DNA of 64,000 bases from an uncultured bacterium (GCA_903895695.1 CAITUY010000083.1:43767-107766), one strand, 5' to 3'; shown: positions 26,896-35,812, numbered from the stretch's first letter. Made by a program: numbers and translations. Notes: generated from the sequence alone by a model not told the origin.

Positions 26896-29753
26896 CCGAC
26901 GAGCCACTGACGACCGCGGCTCGCGAGGATGCTCGCCCTCCCGAAGGCGAACGCCAGGCGAATTCCATGGAGGGCGAGCGTCCTCGCGAGCCGCTCGCCG
27001 ACTTGGCGCACGCCGCTTCGACCTATCGGGTGCTGCTGGCGCGGCGGCGTGCGGCGCACCGCGCGGCGCGCGCGGCGGCGGCTATTCTGCTTTGGCTGAC
27101 GGCGGCCGCCATTCTGCTGGTCGGGCTGCTGGCGGCCGACTACGCGCTCGCGTTTGAGCCGGCCCGGCTGGCCGGAGTGGGGCGGAGCGCCCTGATCTGG
27201 CTGGGAGTCACACTCTCGTGGCTGCTGGTCCGCGCCGGCGGCATCACGTCCCGGCGGCTGGCTGCCGAGATCGACGCGCACCTCGGCGATCGGCGCCAGC
27301 CATGCCTGTCGGCCCTGGACCTGGCCGCCACTGAGCCGCACGGCGACGTGGCGGCCCTCCTCACGACGCGCGCTGTCGAGACGGCTTCCGAACGCTTGCG
27401 CGCCCTGCCGGCCACGGCCACGCTTCCGCTCGCGTTGCTCCGGCGTCGGGCCCTCGTGTGCGGCATCACGCTCGCCGCAGCGGCCGCGGCCGTGCTGCTG
27501 CCCCGCGACATCACGGATGTCATCCTGGCCCGCTACGCGCACCCTTACGACGACATCCCGCCCTACAGCCGCCTGACCTTTACGGTCCGGCCGGCCGCGC
27601 CCGTGGTCGTGTACGGCGACGATGCCGAGCTGACCGTGGAGATCGGCGGCCCGGAAACCCCGGCGGGCATCCTGCTGCTGACGCGCGTGGGCGACACCGT
27701 GCAACGCACGCCGTGCTTCAACGAGGGGTCGCGCCGTTTCGCGCAACGCATCGAGCGCGTTACGGCCCCGGTCGACTTCTGTTTTGCCGCCGGCCGCGCC
27801 CGGAGCCGGTGGCACCGGGTAATGGTGAACCTCGAACCGCGCATTGCCGTGGCGCGCGTCACGGTGACGCCACCCGCCTACAGCCGTCAGCCGGTCCGAA
27901 CCTTCGTGGCGGGCGACGCGCCTTTGCAGGGGCTCGCGGGCAGTCGCGTGCGGCTGGAGGTGACCTGCAATCGGCCGCTCAAGGGCGGGGCGCTGACGCT
28001 TACCCCGGCCGGCGGTCCGCCGGCCCGCACGGTCGCCGGCCACCGATCCGGCCGGCACGTTGTGCGCTTCGAGTGGGATCTGCGCGATAACGCAGCGCTC
28101 GAGGTGACGGTCGCCGATGTGCAGGGCACGCCGAGCCGCACGCCCTACCGGCTCAAGCAGAGGCTCGTGCCCGATGCCCGGCCCGAGGCGGTCCTCACAG
28201 AGCCGCCGGCCTATGCGCTCGCCACGCCCGACGCCGTGCTCCGCCTGGCGGGCTTCGCGGAGGACGACCTGGGCTTGCGGCGCGTGGACCTGATTCGCGG
28301 GCTGAACGGCTACCATGACCGCGTGTGCAATCTCGGGCCGGCCGACGTCGTCGCGCGACTTGACGTTGCCCGGGCCCTCGATCTCGGCCGGCTGGGCGTG
28401 ATCCCGGGCCAGACGCTGGAGTTCTTCCTCGAGGCCACCGATACGAATCCCGACGAGAGCGGGCGCACCGCCTCGGAGGTGGTGCGCGTTGAGATCGTGA
28501 GCGAAGAGGACTATGCGCAGATGCTGCGCGAGCGGCTCGATACCGAGCAGTTCATGGCGCGCTACGAAGCGGCCACGGCCGCGCTTCAAGCGGTCCGCGA
28601 TGCGCTCAAGACCACGTCCGATGCGCTCGCCACGAACGCGGTGGCGGGCGATCTGGCGGCCCGACGGCGCGAACTCGCCGCGGCGCTCGACCGCGCGGAG
28701 ACGCTGTATCGCGCCTTGGCCGCGGATGTCCCGATCTACGCCATGGAGAAGCAAGCGCGCGAGGTGTTCAAGAAGACGGCCGCCTCGCTCAGCGCCGCCC
28801 AGGCCGCGATCCAGCAGGCCGGCGACAAACGCGGGGATCTCGCGGCGGCCGTGGCGGAGGCCGCCCGGCAACTGGCCGAGCAGCAGAAGGCCGTGCAGGC
28901 CCAGGCCGACGAGGCCCGCTTCGTGGCGGCCATCGCGCGGGTGAAGGAACTGGAGCAAGCCTACCGCATGCTCGTGGCCGAGCAGGCCGAACTCGCCCGC
29001 CGCTACCAGCGTTACAGCGACCCCGCGCGCATCACGGACCCCGCGTTTTTCAAGTCGGTCGAAGATCGGCAGACCTTGATCCGGAAGGCGCTGGCCGAGC
29101 TGCAAACCGAATTGCGCGACCGGGCCAAAGAACTGCCGGACGATCCAGAGCTCACTGACCTGCGCAAGACGGCCCTGGCATTTGCCGCGGCCATTGACGG
29201 CATGCGCATTGCGGATGCCATGCTTGGCGCGGAGCAGTACGCCGCCGCGCGCGACGGTGTCCTTTCGCAGGAGCGGATCGAGCTGGCCCTGGACTTGATG
29301 CGGCAACTTCTCAAGAAGGAGTGCGACGGCAGCGGATTCTGTAAGGCGTGCTGCAAGCCCAAGTTCTGCCCGACGGAAGACGAGAATCAGACGCTCCGGC
29401 AGTTGGGCCAGTGCAAGCGGCCGGGCTTTGAACGGCGCATGGGCGTAGGTGCGGGCGGCGCGGGCGCCGGTGAGGACGTGGACGGCTATTCGGCCGGCAT
29501 GGCCACGCCGCTCAACATCCCGATGATCGGTCCGCAGCGTACCGTCGTCCTCCCAGGTCGGGAGGGCACCGGGCCGGGCAAGTTTGCCGGGAGCGGGTCC
29601 GGGCCGACCGTGGCGCGCGAGCGGACGACGGAACGGGCGGCCGCGGCAGCCGGTCCGGCCGGCACGGAAGGCGCCGTGCGCCTTGATGACGTGCCGGACA
29701 AATATCGCGACGCCCTCAAGGTGTATTTCGGAACCCTGGAGAACCGACCATGA
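26892..29753 (+). CDS. DUF4175-like membrane protein with coiled coil and Cys motif
   Basis: A 953-residue protein. Two or three membrane segments lie in the first 220 residues, followed by Ig-like beta domains with YSRLTFTVRP and PPAYSRQPVRTF, and an Ala/Glu-rich coiled coil from about 540 to 760. A short Cys-rich motif follows near residues 811-827 (C-x5-C-x2-CC-x4-C). The tail is Gly-rich and ends FGTLENRP. This resembles the DUF4175/hypothetical component of MoxR clusters. Residues 10-34 are encoded by a palindromic repeat (26919-26991). The start is coupled to the VWA gene by ATGA, and so is the end with the next gene. Confidence 0.75.
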   Translation: MTDEPLTTAAREDARPPEGERQANSMEGERPREPLADLAHAASTYRVLLARRRAAHRAARAAAAILLWLTAAAILLVGLLAADYALAFEPARLAGVGRSALIWLGVTLSWLLVRAGGITSRRLAAEIDAHLGDRRQPCLSALDLAATEPHGDVAALLTTRAVETASERLRALPATATLPLALLRRRALVCGITLAAAAAAVLLPRDITDVILARYAHPYDDIPPYSRLTFTVRPAAPVVVYGDDAELTVEIGGPETPAGILLLTRVGDTVQRTPCFNEGSRRFAQRIERVTAPVDFCFAAGRARSRWHRVMVNLEPRIAVARVTVTPPAYSRQPVRTFVAGDAPLQGLAGSRVRLEVTCNRPLKGGALTLTPAGGPPARTVAGHRSGRHVVRFEWDLRDNAALEVTVADVQGTPSRTPYRLKQRLVPDARPEAVLTEPPAYALATPDAVLRLAGFAEDDLGLRRVDLIRGLNGYHDRVCNLGPADVVARLDVARALDLGRLGVIPGQTLEFFLEATDTNPDESGRTASEVVRVEIVSEEDYAQMLRERLDTEQFMARYEAATAALQAVRDALKTTSDALATNAVAGDLAARRRELAAALDRAETLYRALAADVPIYAMEKQAREVFKKTAASLSAAQAAIQQAGDKRGDLAAAVAEAARQLAEQQKAVQAQADEARFVAAIARVKELEQAYRMLVAEQAELARRYQRYSDPARITDPAFFKSVEDRQTLIRKALAELQTELRDRAKELPDDPELTDLRKTALAFAAAIDGMRIADAMLGAEQYAAARDGVLSQERIELALDLMRQLLKKECDGSGFCKACCKPKFCPTEDENQTLRQLGQCKRPGFERRMGVGAGGAGAGEDVDGYSAGMATPLNIPMIGPQRTVVLPGREGTGPGKFAGSGSGPTVARERTTERAAAAAGPAGTEGAVRLDDVPDKYRDALKVYFGTLENRP
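26919..26991. repeat. Palindromic element inserted in frame in a coding region
   Basis: Arms GCTCGCGAGGATGCTCGCCC/TCC and GGAGGGCGAGCGTCCTCGCG/AGC are 23 bases each and complementary at 22 positions, with a 27-base spacer. The element encodes about 25 residues (ARED...RPREP) in the cytoplasmic N-terminal tail of the DUF4175-like protein. The peptide MEGERPREP is a hallmark of such repeats in PVC genomes, where they normally lie between genes. Confidence 0.75.
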
Positions 29754-30406
29754 AACCACGTAGGACGTTCGTCACAGGACTGCTCGCGGCGGCCGTGTTC
29801 ACGGCCTGCGCCGTCGCCGAGGATAAGCCGATCCAGTGCGCCAACCTCATCTACGGGGGCATGCACACCTCGCGTTGTTTCAGCGATGAGTTCCTGAACG
29901 CCGCGCAGAAGCAAACCACCGTCGCCACCGAACGGCGGTTCAGGAGCGTGAAACTCGATGCCGACGACCTGTTCAACTATCCCTTTGTGCTGATCACCGG
30001 CGAGGAGGACTTCATGTTCTCCAAGAAAGAGCGGGACAACCTCAAACGCTACTGCGAGAACGGCGGCTTCCTGCTGGCTTCGGCCGGTTGCTCCAGCAAG
30101 ACGTTCGACCGGGCGTTTCGGCGCGAGCTCAAGGCGGTTTTCGGCGACGACGCGTTGAAGGAAATCCCCAAGGAGCACGCGATCTTCCGGACGGTCACCG
30201 AGGTCAAGGAGTTGCGGCTGCACCATGCCGATCCTACCGCGCGGCTGCTCGGACTGGAGAAGAACGGCAAGCTCGTGATTGTTTACTCGCCGCACGGGCT
30301 CAACGATACCGAGCACAGCGAAGGCTGCTGTTGTTGCGGCGGCAACGAGATCTCGAATTCCCTGGAAATCAACGTCAACATCCTTGTTTATGCGTTGTGT
30401 CATTAA
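29750..30406 (+). CDS. DUF4159-domain exported protein
   Basis: A 218-residue protein with signal peptide (MKPRRTFVTGLLAAAVFTAC, then AVAED). The mature part is a DUF4159 domain: CANLIYGGMHTSRCFSDEFL, the strand FNYPFVLITGEEDFMFS, then ENGGFLLASAGCSSKTFDRA, which gives a GATase-like alpha/beta fold. Near the C-terminus is EGCCCCGGNEISNS, a four-Cys run that suggests metal or disulfide chemistry. It is coupled by ATGA to the preceding gene. DUF4159 is a regular member of PVC MoxR clusters. Confidence 0.85.
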   Translation: MKPRRTFVTGLLAAAVFTACAVAEDKPIQCANLIYGGMHTSRCFSDEFLNAAQKQTTVATERRFRSVKLDADDLFNYPFVLITGEEDFMFSKKERDNLKRYCENGGFLLASAGCSSKTFDRAFRRELKAVFGDDALKEIPKEHAIFRTVTEVKELRLHHADPTARLLGLEKNGKLVIVYSPHGLNDTEHSEGCCCCGGNEISNSLEINVNILVYALCH

Positions 30407-33400
30407 TGTTTTTGGACCCCCGCGACCTCGTGTCGCGGGTGAACTGATCGGTCGCCCCTGCCGCGCAAGGCGGCAGGGGGCGAGAGTCGCCACGCTGGGG
30501 TTGATTCTGGCTATGGCCGTGCTGCTCCCCCCAGTCTTCGCCATACCCGACCCGCGCGGCGCGGCGGCCGTGGGCCCGCAGACCACGCTGGCGTGGGAGG
30601 ACTCGCTTGACGCGGCCGCGGCGCGCGCGGCGGCCGAAGGCCGGCCGATCCTGATCTATCTCACGATGCCCAACTGCAATATCTGCCGTCACCTGGAGGC
30701 AACCACGCTGGCCGACCCGGCCGTGCGACAGCGGTTGCGAGATTGGGTGTGCGTCCGAATTGATGTCACCGTCGATCGCGCGACCGCCGCGCGACTGGGT
30801 GTGGAAGGCACGCCGACGCTAGTGATGCTGGGGAGCGACGGCCGGTTCCAGAATCGGATCATGGGCTATCTGGCGCCGTTCGATTTCCTGGCGGCCTTGA
30901 CTTCCGGCACGGGCGGACGCGGCGGGCAAGATGCGGTGGAGGAACGGCAGAGCCGCGAGGCGCTCGAGGCTGTGCGGAAAGGCCCGGTTCCGGCCGGGCG
31001 CTGGCCCGCTATTCTCCAGGCCCTGCGCTATGTGCCCGGCCGGGCTGACCTGGTCGCGGCCGCGCTCACGCTGGATCCCTTTCCGCGCGCCGACCTCGTG
31101 GCCGCCTTGACCGACCCGCAACTGGCCGTGCGGCTCGGCGCATTGGAAGTGCTCGAGCAGGCGGCGGGCGATGATTACGGATTCGACCCTTGGGAAGGCC
31201 TACCCGAAACCAACGCGCCGCCCCCGGCCGCCCTGGCGCGCTGGCAGGCCTGGGCGGCGGCCACGAATGTCGTCCTGGCCGCGCGGTTCTCTTCGCTTAC
31301 GCGTGAGCAGGTTGGGGCGCGGCTGCGCGACCTGCTCTCAGGCGACCGCGACCGGGTACAGCGCGCGCGCCGCCAACTCATCGACGGCGGGGCCGCAGTT
31401 GCCGAGCCGGCCGCCGACTTCCTGGCGCGCCATTCCGACCTGCCCGCCGGGCTGGCCGATCGCGTGCGCGAAGTCCGCTACGCCACGCTGCTGCCTGCCC
31501 GGCCGGGCTTCGATCCTGCCCTGCAGGCCCAACGCCTGGTGTTTGGCACCCTGGACGTGCAGTTGCAGGCCCTGCGTGATATTCGCGTACAAAAGACGGC
31601 CGCGATTCCCGTGGCCCTGGACTATCTGCGGCACCCGAACCCGTTGGTGCGCGAAACGGCCGTGGAAACGTTGATCGCCGTGGCCCGCCGCGATGCCATG
31701 CCGGCCCTGCGCGACCTGCTGACCCGCGAGTCGAATCGCGAGGTAATCGTGGCTGTGGCCCGCGGCCTGGCCGGTGTGCGCGGCAAGAGCGCGGCCGGGG
31801 TGCTGGCCGGCCTGCTGGGGCGCGACGATGAGGATGTCGTCATTACGGCCCTCCGGAGCCTGGCGAAGAGTGAATCCGACGCCCCGGTTGACGCGGTACG
31901 CGAACGGCTGGTCGACCCTCGATGGCGGGTTCGCGTGGCAGCCCTGCAGACCGTGAGCGAGCTGCGTTCGCACGAGGCGGCCGACGCCGTCGAGCGACTC
32001 GTCAACGACCCGGACGCCTTTGTCCGGTTTACCGCCATCATCACGTTGTCCAAGGTCTGCCCGGCCGACCGCGCCGCCAAACGGCTGGAGAAGGCGTTTC
32101 TCGCCAGCGACGAGTATAAGGCGCCCGTCCTGGCGGCCTTCGGGGCCATGGAGCGGCCTTTGCCGGCATCATTCGTCAATGCTTCGACCGGCAAGACGGC
32201 CGAGGTGCTGTTGCCGATGCTGGAAGCCCTCACGAAGTGTGGAAAACACGGCGTCCCCCTGGCCACCGCCCTGGCGGGCCACCCGGATGGCGACGTGGCG
32301 TGCGCGGCCCTGAACGTGCTGGCGCACAACAGCGTGAAGTCGGCGAATGCCCCACTGGTCGAGGCCCTGCGGCGCGGCAGCCGGGGGCAGGCGGTCATCG
32401 TGCTCGAAGCTTTGCAGGAGGAAAATGAGGAGGAGTCGCACAGTAGTCGCTCGTCCGACGACTCGAGTTTTGACGATGTCCTGGCCGAAATGAGCGACAG
32501 CCGGGCGGAGGACGGCGCCGGCGCCGCGACGGCGGAAGGCGCTTCGCCGGTTGCAGATCTGCTCGATGCTTTCCTGGCGCCGGACAAGGCTGCCGCGGCC
32601 GCGACTCCGGCGAAGCCGGCAGCACCGCCCCCGGGCCTGACGGATTTGTTCGACGCGTTTGACGCCACCCAGGCCGTGGCCGGGGCGCAGGCGCCGGGTG
32701 CGGTTTCTGCCGCGGCTGGCAGTCCCGCGGCAACGGCCTCAGCCAAGGATCTGGCCGAGGCGGTCCGTACCTGCCGCGGCCGATTCCCGGCCGACCGCGC
32801 TGTTCAGAACGCCGCCCTCGTGGCACTGGTCAGGCTGGGTGACACGAACGCCGTCGCCGAAATGGCGGGCGCGCTTGACGGCCTATCGGACGAGTATCGG
32901 GCGGCCGTTGCGTCGGCGCTCAAGGGCGTCGCGAGCCCGGAGGCCTTGGCGTTACTTCGGCGACTGGCGAGGGACGCTGACTCCGCGACGCGCAAGGCGG
33001 CCGCGGAACGGCTTGCCGCCCAGGCGGAGAAACCCGAGTGGTGCAACGCCCTGTTTGAAGAGGCGGAGCGCGAAGGCACGCCGCTGCTCCTCGACGAAGC
33101 CTTCGAGAGTGTCCTGCGTTCGGATTTCAAGAAAGTGGCGGCGCTTGCCAATGTCCGGCTGTGGGCGGACCGGTTCTTCGAGAAGCCGCCCAGGCCGGCT
33201 TTCAAGGTGCTGGCCGTTGTGTTCTACGAGAAACTCAACCGCCGACAGGAGACCGCGCGGCTCACGCCTCTGCTGGTTTCGCCCGACCCGCTGCTGCGCC
33301 GGGCGGCGTACCGCACACTGGCCAAGCTCGACACGGCCAATCGCGGCCCGCTCTTGCAGCAGGCGGCGGCCGACACGGTGGAGGACGTCCGGGCCGTGGT

Positions 33401-34208
33401 GCCGGCGCTGCTCGGGACAGGATCGGGCGCGTGGGTGAACAAGTTTGACGACAAGGAGTCCCTCAGCAGTTGGCAGTGGACTTCCGATGACCGCCGGCTC
33501 AAGGAGAGCGAGCGGCTGGCTTTGCACCGCCTCGCCGCCGATCCTGTGCCGGAACTGCGTGCCGAGAGCCTGATCGCCCTCATGTCGGTGGGCGACCCGT
33601 TCGAGCCAGCCGATTTGATGTCGGCCCTTGAACAGTGCCGCGACAGCGCGGCCATGAGCCGCCGCGCCGCGGACGTGCTCGAATCCAACTACGAGAAGCT
33701 GAGTGGCCGGTATGCGGCGCTGCTTCCCTTGTTGGATGCCGGGCGCATTTCCGACGACAGGCGCGAGTCCATTATGAAGCGCCTGACAGGTCCGGCTGGG
33801 ACCGCAGCGGGCCAGGTCCTGGTGCTGCGGGAGGCGGTCGCGGCACCGGCCGTGGCGGCGGGCGGGGCCCCTACGGGAACGGCGGTCGCGGTGGTCGCGC
33901 CGGCCGTCACCAATGCGTTGCGCGTCGTGTTTTTCCGCGAGACTGGTTGTGAAGATTGCGAGACGGCCCGGGCGTATCTCAAGGCGCTGGGCGATGCGTT
34001 CCCGGAGATGCATATCGAGGAGCACGAAATGGGGGCCGAGGGAAGCCTCGCGCTCAACAAGGCGCTGGCCGAGAAGTTCCACATGCCGGATCGTCAGCGC
34101 GGCCGCACGCCCACGGTGGTCGCCGCGGCCGGCACATTGGTCGGCTCCGAGATCACCTTTGACAGCCTGGCCGACCTGCTTGCCCGGTCGCTCGGCACGG
34201 CATGGTAA
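30390..34208 (+). CDS. HEAT-repeat protein with thioredoxin-like domains at both ends
   Basis: A protein of about 1272 residues. After a signal peptide ending near PPVFA comes a thioredoxin-like domain with CNIC (Cys96, Cys99) and the cis-Pro-like EGTPTLVMLGS. A long run of HEAT-type repeats follows, interrupted by an acidic Ser-rich loop near 679-720. A second thioredoxin/glutaredoxin-like domain closes the protein, with CEDC (Cys1187, Cys1190) and TPTVVAAAG. The start is uncertain: ATG 30390 has no SD, and two palindromes (30419-30479) lie between it and the signal peptide. A start near TTG 30501 or ATG 30513 is possible. It is the last gene of the cluster. Confidence 0.75.
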   Translation: MRCVINVFGPPRPRVAGELIGRPCRARRQGARVATLGLILAMAVLLPPVFAIPDPRGAAAVGPQTTLAWEDSLDAAAARAAAEGRPILIYLTMPNCNICRHLEATTLADPAVRQRLRDWVCVRIDVTVDRATAARLGVEGTPTLVMLGSDGRFQNRIMGYLAPFDFLAALTSGTGGRGGQDAVEERQSREALEAVRKGPVPAGRWPAILQALRYVPGRADLVAAALTLDPFPRADLVAALTDPQLAVRLGALEVLEQAAGDDYGFDPWEGLPETNAPPPAALARWQAWAAATNVVLAARFSSLTREQVGARLRDLLSGDRDRVQRARRQLIDGGAAVAEPAADFLARHSDLPAGLADRVREVRYATLLPARPGFDPALQAQRLVFGTLDVQLQALRDIRVQKTAAIPVALDYLRHPNPLVRETAVETLIAVARRDAMPALRDLLTRESNREVIVAVARGLAGVRGKSAAGVLAGLLGRDDEDVVITALRSLAKSESDAPVDAVRERLVDPRWRVRVAALQTVSELRSHEAADAVERLVNDPDAFVRFTAIITLSKVCPADRAAKRLEKAFLASDEYKAPVLAAFGAMERPLPASFVNASTGKTAEVLLPMLEALTKCGKHGVPLATALAGHPDGDVACAALNVLAHNSVKSANAPLVEALRRGSRGQAVIVLEALQEENEEESHSSRSSDDSSFDDVLAEMSDSRAEDGAGAATAEGASPVADLLDAFLAPDKAAAAATPAKPAAPPPGLTDLFDAFDATQAVAGAQAPGAVSAAAGSPAATASAKDLAEAVRTCRGRFPADRAVQNAALVALVRLGDTNAVAEMAGALDGLSDEYRAAVASALKGVASPEALALLRRLARDADSATRKAAAERLAAQAEKPEWCNALFEEAEREGTPLLLDEAFESVLRSDFKKVAALANVRLWADRFFEKPPRPAFKVLAVVFYEKLNRRQETARLTPLLVSPDPLLRRAAYRTLAKLDTANRGPLLQQAAADTVEDVRAVVPALLGTGSGAWVNKFDDKESLSSWQWTSDDRRLKESERLALHRLAADPVPELRAESLIALMSVGDPFEPADLMSALEQCRDSAAMSRRAADVLESNYEKLSGRYAALLPLLDAGRISDDRRESIMKRLTGPAGTAAGQVLVLREAVAAPAVAAGGAPTGTAVAVVAPAVTNALRVVFFRETGCEDCETARAYLKALGDAFPEMHIEEHEMGAEGSLALNKALAEKFHMPDRQRGRTPTVVAAAGTLVGSEITFDSLADLLARSLGTAW
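30419..30479. repeat. Two adjacent palindromes with 5-base loops
   Basis: CCCGCGAC-CTCGT-GTCGCGGG (30419-30439) and CCCCTGCCGC-GCAAG-GCGGCAGGGG (30455-30479). Both have perfect stems and 5-base loops. They match the elements at 15793-15813 (loop CTCAT) and 60343-60363 (loop GCAAG). Confidence 0.65.
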
Positions 34209-34507
34209 CTACGCCCGGACGTCAGCGACGTCGCTGACGTCCGGCCGAGGTTCCCGGGCATCGCCTTGATGAAGTCACGAATTTCGTCGCGGACCCGGCG
34301 GTAATGGGGAAGCCGCTCGGTATCCGTTGTCGCCCCCTTGGCCAGCGCCGGCGGATCGTCGAAGCCAACGTGGACGACCCTGGCCTTGCTGCTCAACCAC
34401 GTGGGGCAGGTTTCGTTAGCGTGGCCGCACACCGTCACGACAACGTCGAACGGTACGTCCTTGACTGCATTCACGGACTTCGATTGTTGCAGGATCTTCG
34501 TCTTCAT
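34094..34507 (-). pseudogene. arsC: arsC remnant: arsenate reductase lacking the P-loop
   Basis: The frame starts 3 bases after the ACR3 stop. MKTKILQ matches the first strand of thioredoxin-coupled arsenate reductase. It then jumps to QSKSVNAVKDVPFDVVVTVC and GHANETCP, and ends with VGFDDPPALAKG...VRDEIRDFIKAM, the normal C-terminal half. About 55-65 residues are missing in frame, including the catalytic CX5R loop. The two resolving cysteines (VTVC and ETCP) remain. After about 34255 the frame runs through a 30-base palindrome and then antisense to the neighbouring gene down to 34094. It should be inactive as a reductase. Confidence 0.75.
34215..34244. repeat. Perfect 30-base palindrome
   Basis: CCGGACGTCAGCGAC followed by its exact reverse complement, with no loop. 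It lies 6 bases after the stop of the HEAT/thioredoxin gene and inside the tail of the arsC remnant frame. It could act as a bidirectional terminator stem, although no T-run follows. Confidence 0.7.
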
Positions 34508-34509
34508 GG

Positions 34510-35592
34510 TTACGCCTTTGCAAACCAATGCCGGGTGCGGTTGCACGCCTTGCAGACCGAGAGCATCACCGGCACTTCCACGAGCACGCCGACGACCGTG
34601 GCCAGCGCGGCGCCTGACTGTGCGCCGAACAAGGTTATAGCAACCGCGACCGCCAACTCGAAGAAATTGCTCGCGCCGATCAGCGCGCCCGGCGCGGCAA
34701 TGCTGTGGGGCACGCGGAACCATTTCATCAGGCCGTAGGTCAGCGAGGAGTTGAAATAGACCTGAATCGTGATGGGGATGGCTATCAGGAGCACGTGCGT
34801 CCAGGTGCGCGTGATGTTGTCGGCCTGGAAGGCGAAGATCAGCACCAAGGTGGCCAGCAAGGCCAGGATGGTGATCGGGTGGAAGAAGGGCAGGTACTTC
34901 ATCTCGAACCAGGCTCGGCCCTTCCATTTCAGCAGCCAGGCGCGGCTGAGGCCGCCCAGTACCAGGGGGATCACGATGAACGCCACCACGCTGTAGAAGA
35001 GCACGGGATAGGGAACCGTGAGATTGCTGGCGCCGCTCACGAGCAGGCCGACGATCGGCACGAAGGCGACTAGCATGATGAGGTCGTTCAGCGCAACCTG
35101 CACCAGCGTGTAGGCCGGGTCGCCATCCGTCAGGTACGACCACACGAAGACCATGGCGGTGCAGGGCGCGGCCGCCAGGATGATGCAGCCGGCCAGGTAC
35201 TGGTCGGCCAGTTCGGCCCCGATCCAGGGGAGGAGGAGATGCTTGAAGAAGACCCAGCCCAACAGCGTCATCGACAGCGGCTTGACGATCCAGTTGACGA
35301 TGAGCACGATCAGCAGCCCCTTGGGCCGCTTGCGAACGCCGAGGATACTGCCGAAGTCGATCTTCAGCATCATGGGGTAGATCATGAGCCAGATCAGGAC
35401 CGCAATGGGCAGGTTGATCTGGCTATGGCGGCCAAATTCGACGTTCCGCACGGCGCCGACGAAACTGGGGAACAGTTTACCCAGGGCCACGCCGACTCCC
35501 ATGCAGAGCGCGACCCACACGGTCAGGTAGCGCTCAAACACACTCGTCAATTTCCGCTCGCTGGCGGAATGGTCATTCTGGCTTGCGTTCAT
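34510..35592 (-). CDS. acr3: ACR3-family arsenite efflux transporter
   Basis: A 360-residue inner-membrane protein with ten hydrophobic segments. ACR3 hallmarks: PIAVLIWLMIYPMMLKIDF, then AAPCTAMVFVWSYLTDGDP with the conserved Cys, ALNDLIMLVAFVPI, and the late GASNFFELAVAVAI and EVPVMLSVC. It exports arsenite (As(III)) using the proton-motive force. It is the only intact gene of an ars operon whose arsR and arsC are damaged. The SD is weak. The last Cys-rich end (CKACNRTRHWF) is normal for the family. Confidence 0.92.
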   Translation of the reverse strand: MNASQNDHSASERKLTSVFERYLTVWVALCMGVGVALGKLFPSFVGAVRNVEFGRHSQINLPIAVLIWLMIYPMMLKIDFGSILGVRKRPKGLLIVLIVNWIVKPLSMTLLGWVFFKHLLLPWIGAELADQYLAGCIILAAAPCTAMVFVWSYLTDGDPAYTLVQVALNDLIMLVAFVPIVGLLVSGASNLTVPYPVLFYSVVAFIVIPLVLGGLSRAWLLKWKGRAWFEMKYLPFFHPITILALLATLVLIFAFQADNITRTWTHVLLIAIPITIQVYFNSSLTYGLMKWFRVPHSIAAPGALIGASNFFELAVAVAITLFGAQSGAALATVVGVLVEVPVMLSVCKACNRTRHWFAKA

Positions 35593-35595
35593 GAT

Positions 35596-35610
35596 TTTCG
35601 CGTCACGAAA
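35596..35610. promoter_or_regulatory. Possible second ArsR-type operator before acr3
   Basis: TTTCG-CGTCA-CGAAA forms 5-bp arms 3 bases upstream of the acr3 start codon. It shares TTCG/CGAA with the stronger inverted repeat at 35834-35849. Confidence 0.3.
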
Positions 35611-35654
35611 TGCTCACGTTTTACGTCCGTCCGAGCGCGTGCCTGCCTCGCCGG

Positions 35655-35704
35655 GGAGCGGCGCGGCTTCCCGCGCCGGCCGGAGCCGGAAGCGGCTCCG
35701 CTCC
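35655..35704. repeat. GGAGCGG element, BIME-like, copy 2
   Basis: Same outer arms (GGAGCGG/CCGCTCC) and two hairpins with CTTC and GAAG loops as the copy at 2905-2979, but without its middle hairpin. It lies between the arsR remnant and acr3, where the body of arsR should be. Confidence 0.7.
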
Positions 35705-35734
35705 GCAGCGGCAATAAGGATTGCGAGAAGAAGG

Positions 35735-35812
35735 TCACTCCTCGCGCACCCGTTGCCGGTCGGCCAGCGCCTTCGTGACGCGCAAGGTTGCCCGCATGGC
35801 GTCGCTATTCAT
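35735..35812 (-). pseudogene. arsR: arsR remnant, first 25 residues only
   Basis: The frame reads MNSDAMRATLRVTKALADRQ, then RVREE and stop. TKALADRQRVR matches the first helix of ArsR/SmtB repressors (KALADptRlRIL). The frame ends exactly where the wing-helix body should begin, and a GGAGCGG-type repeat starts 31 bases further on. The metalloid-binding and DNA-reading parts are gone, so it cannot repress. It keeps a good promoter upstream. Confidence 0.65.

Noticed and set aside
26919..26991. CRISPR-like repeat or spacer array
   Set aside because: It is a single palindrome, not a series of direct repeats with spacers. No array was seen anywhere in the window.
26682..29759. A 1025-codon open frame antisense to the DUF4175-like gene
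   Set aside because: Arg/Gly/His-rich product, no SD, no domain. The sense gene is coupled by ATGA at both ends.
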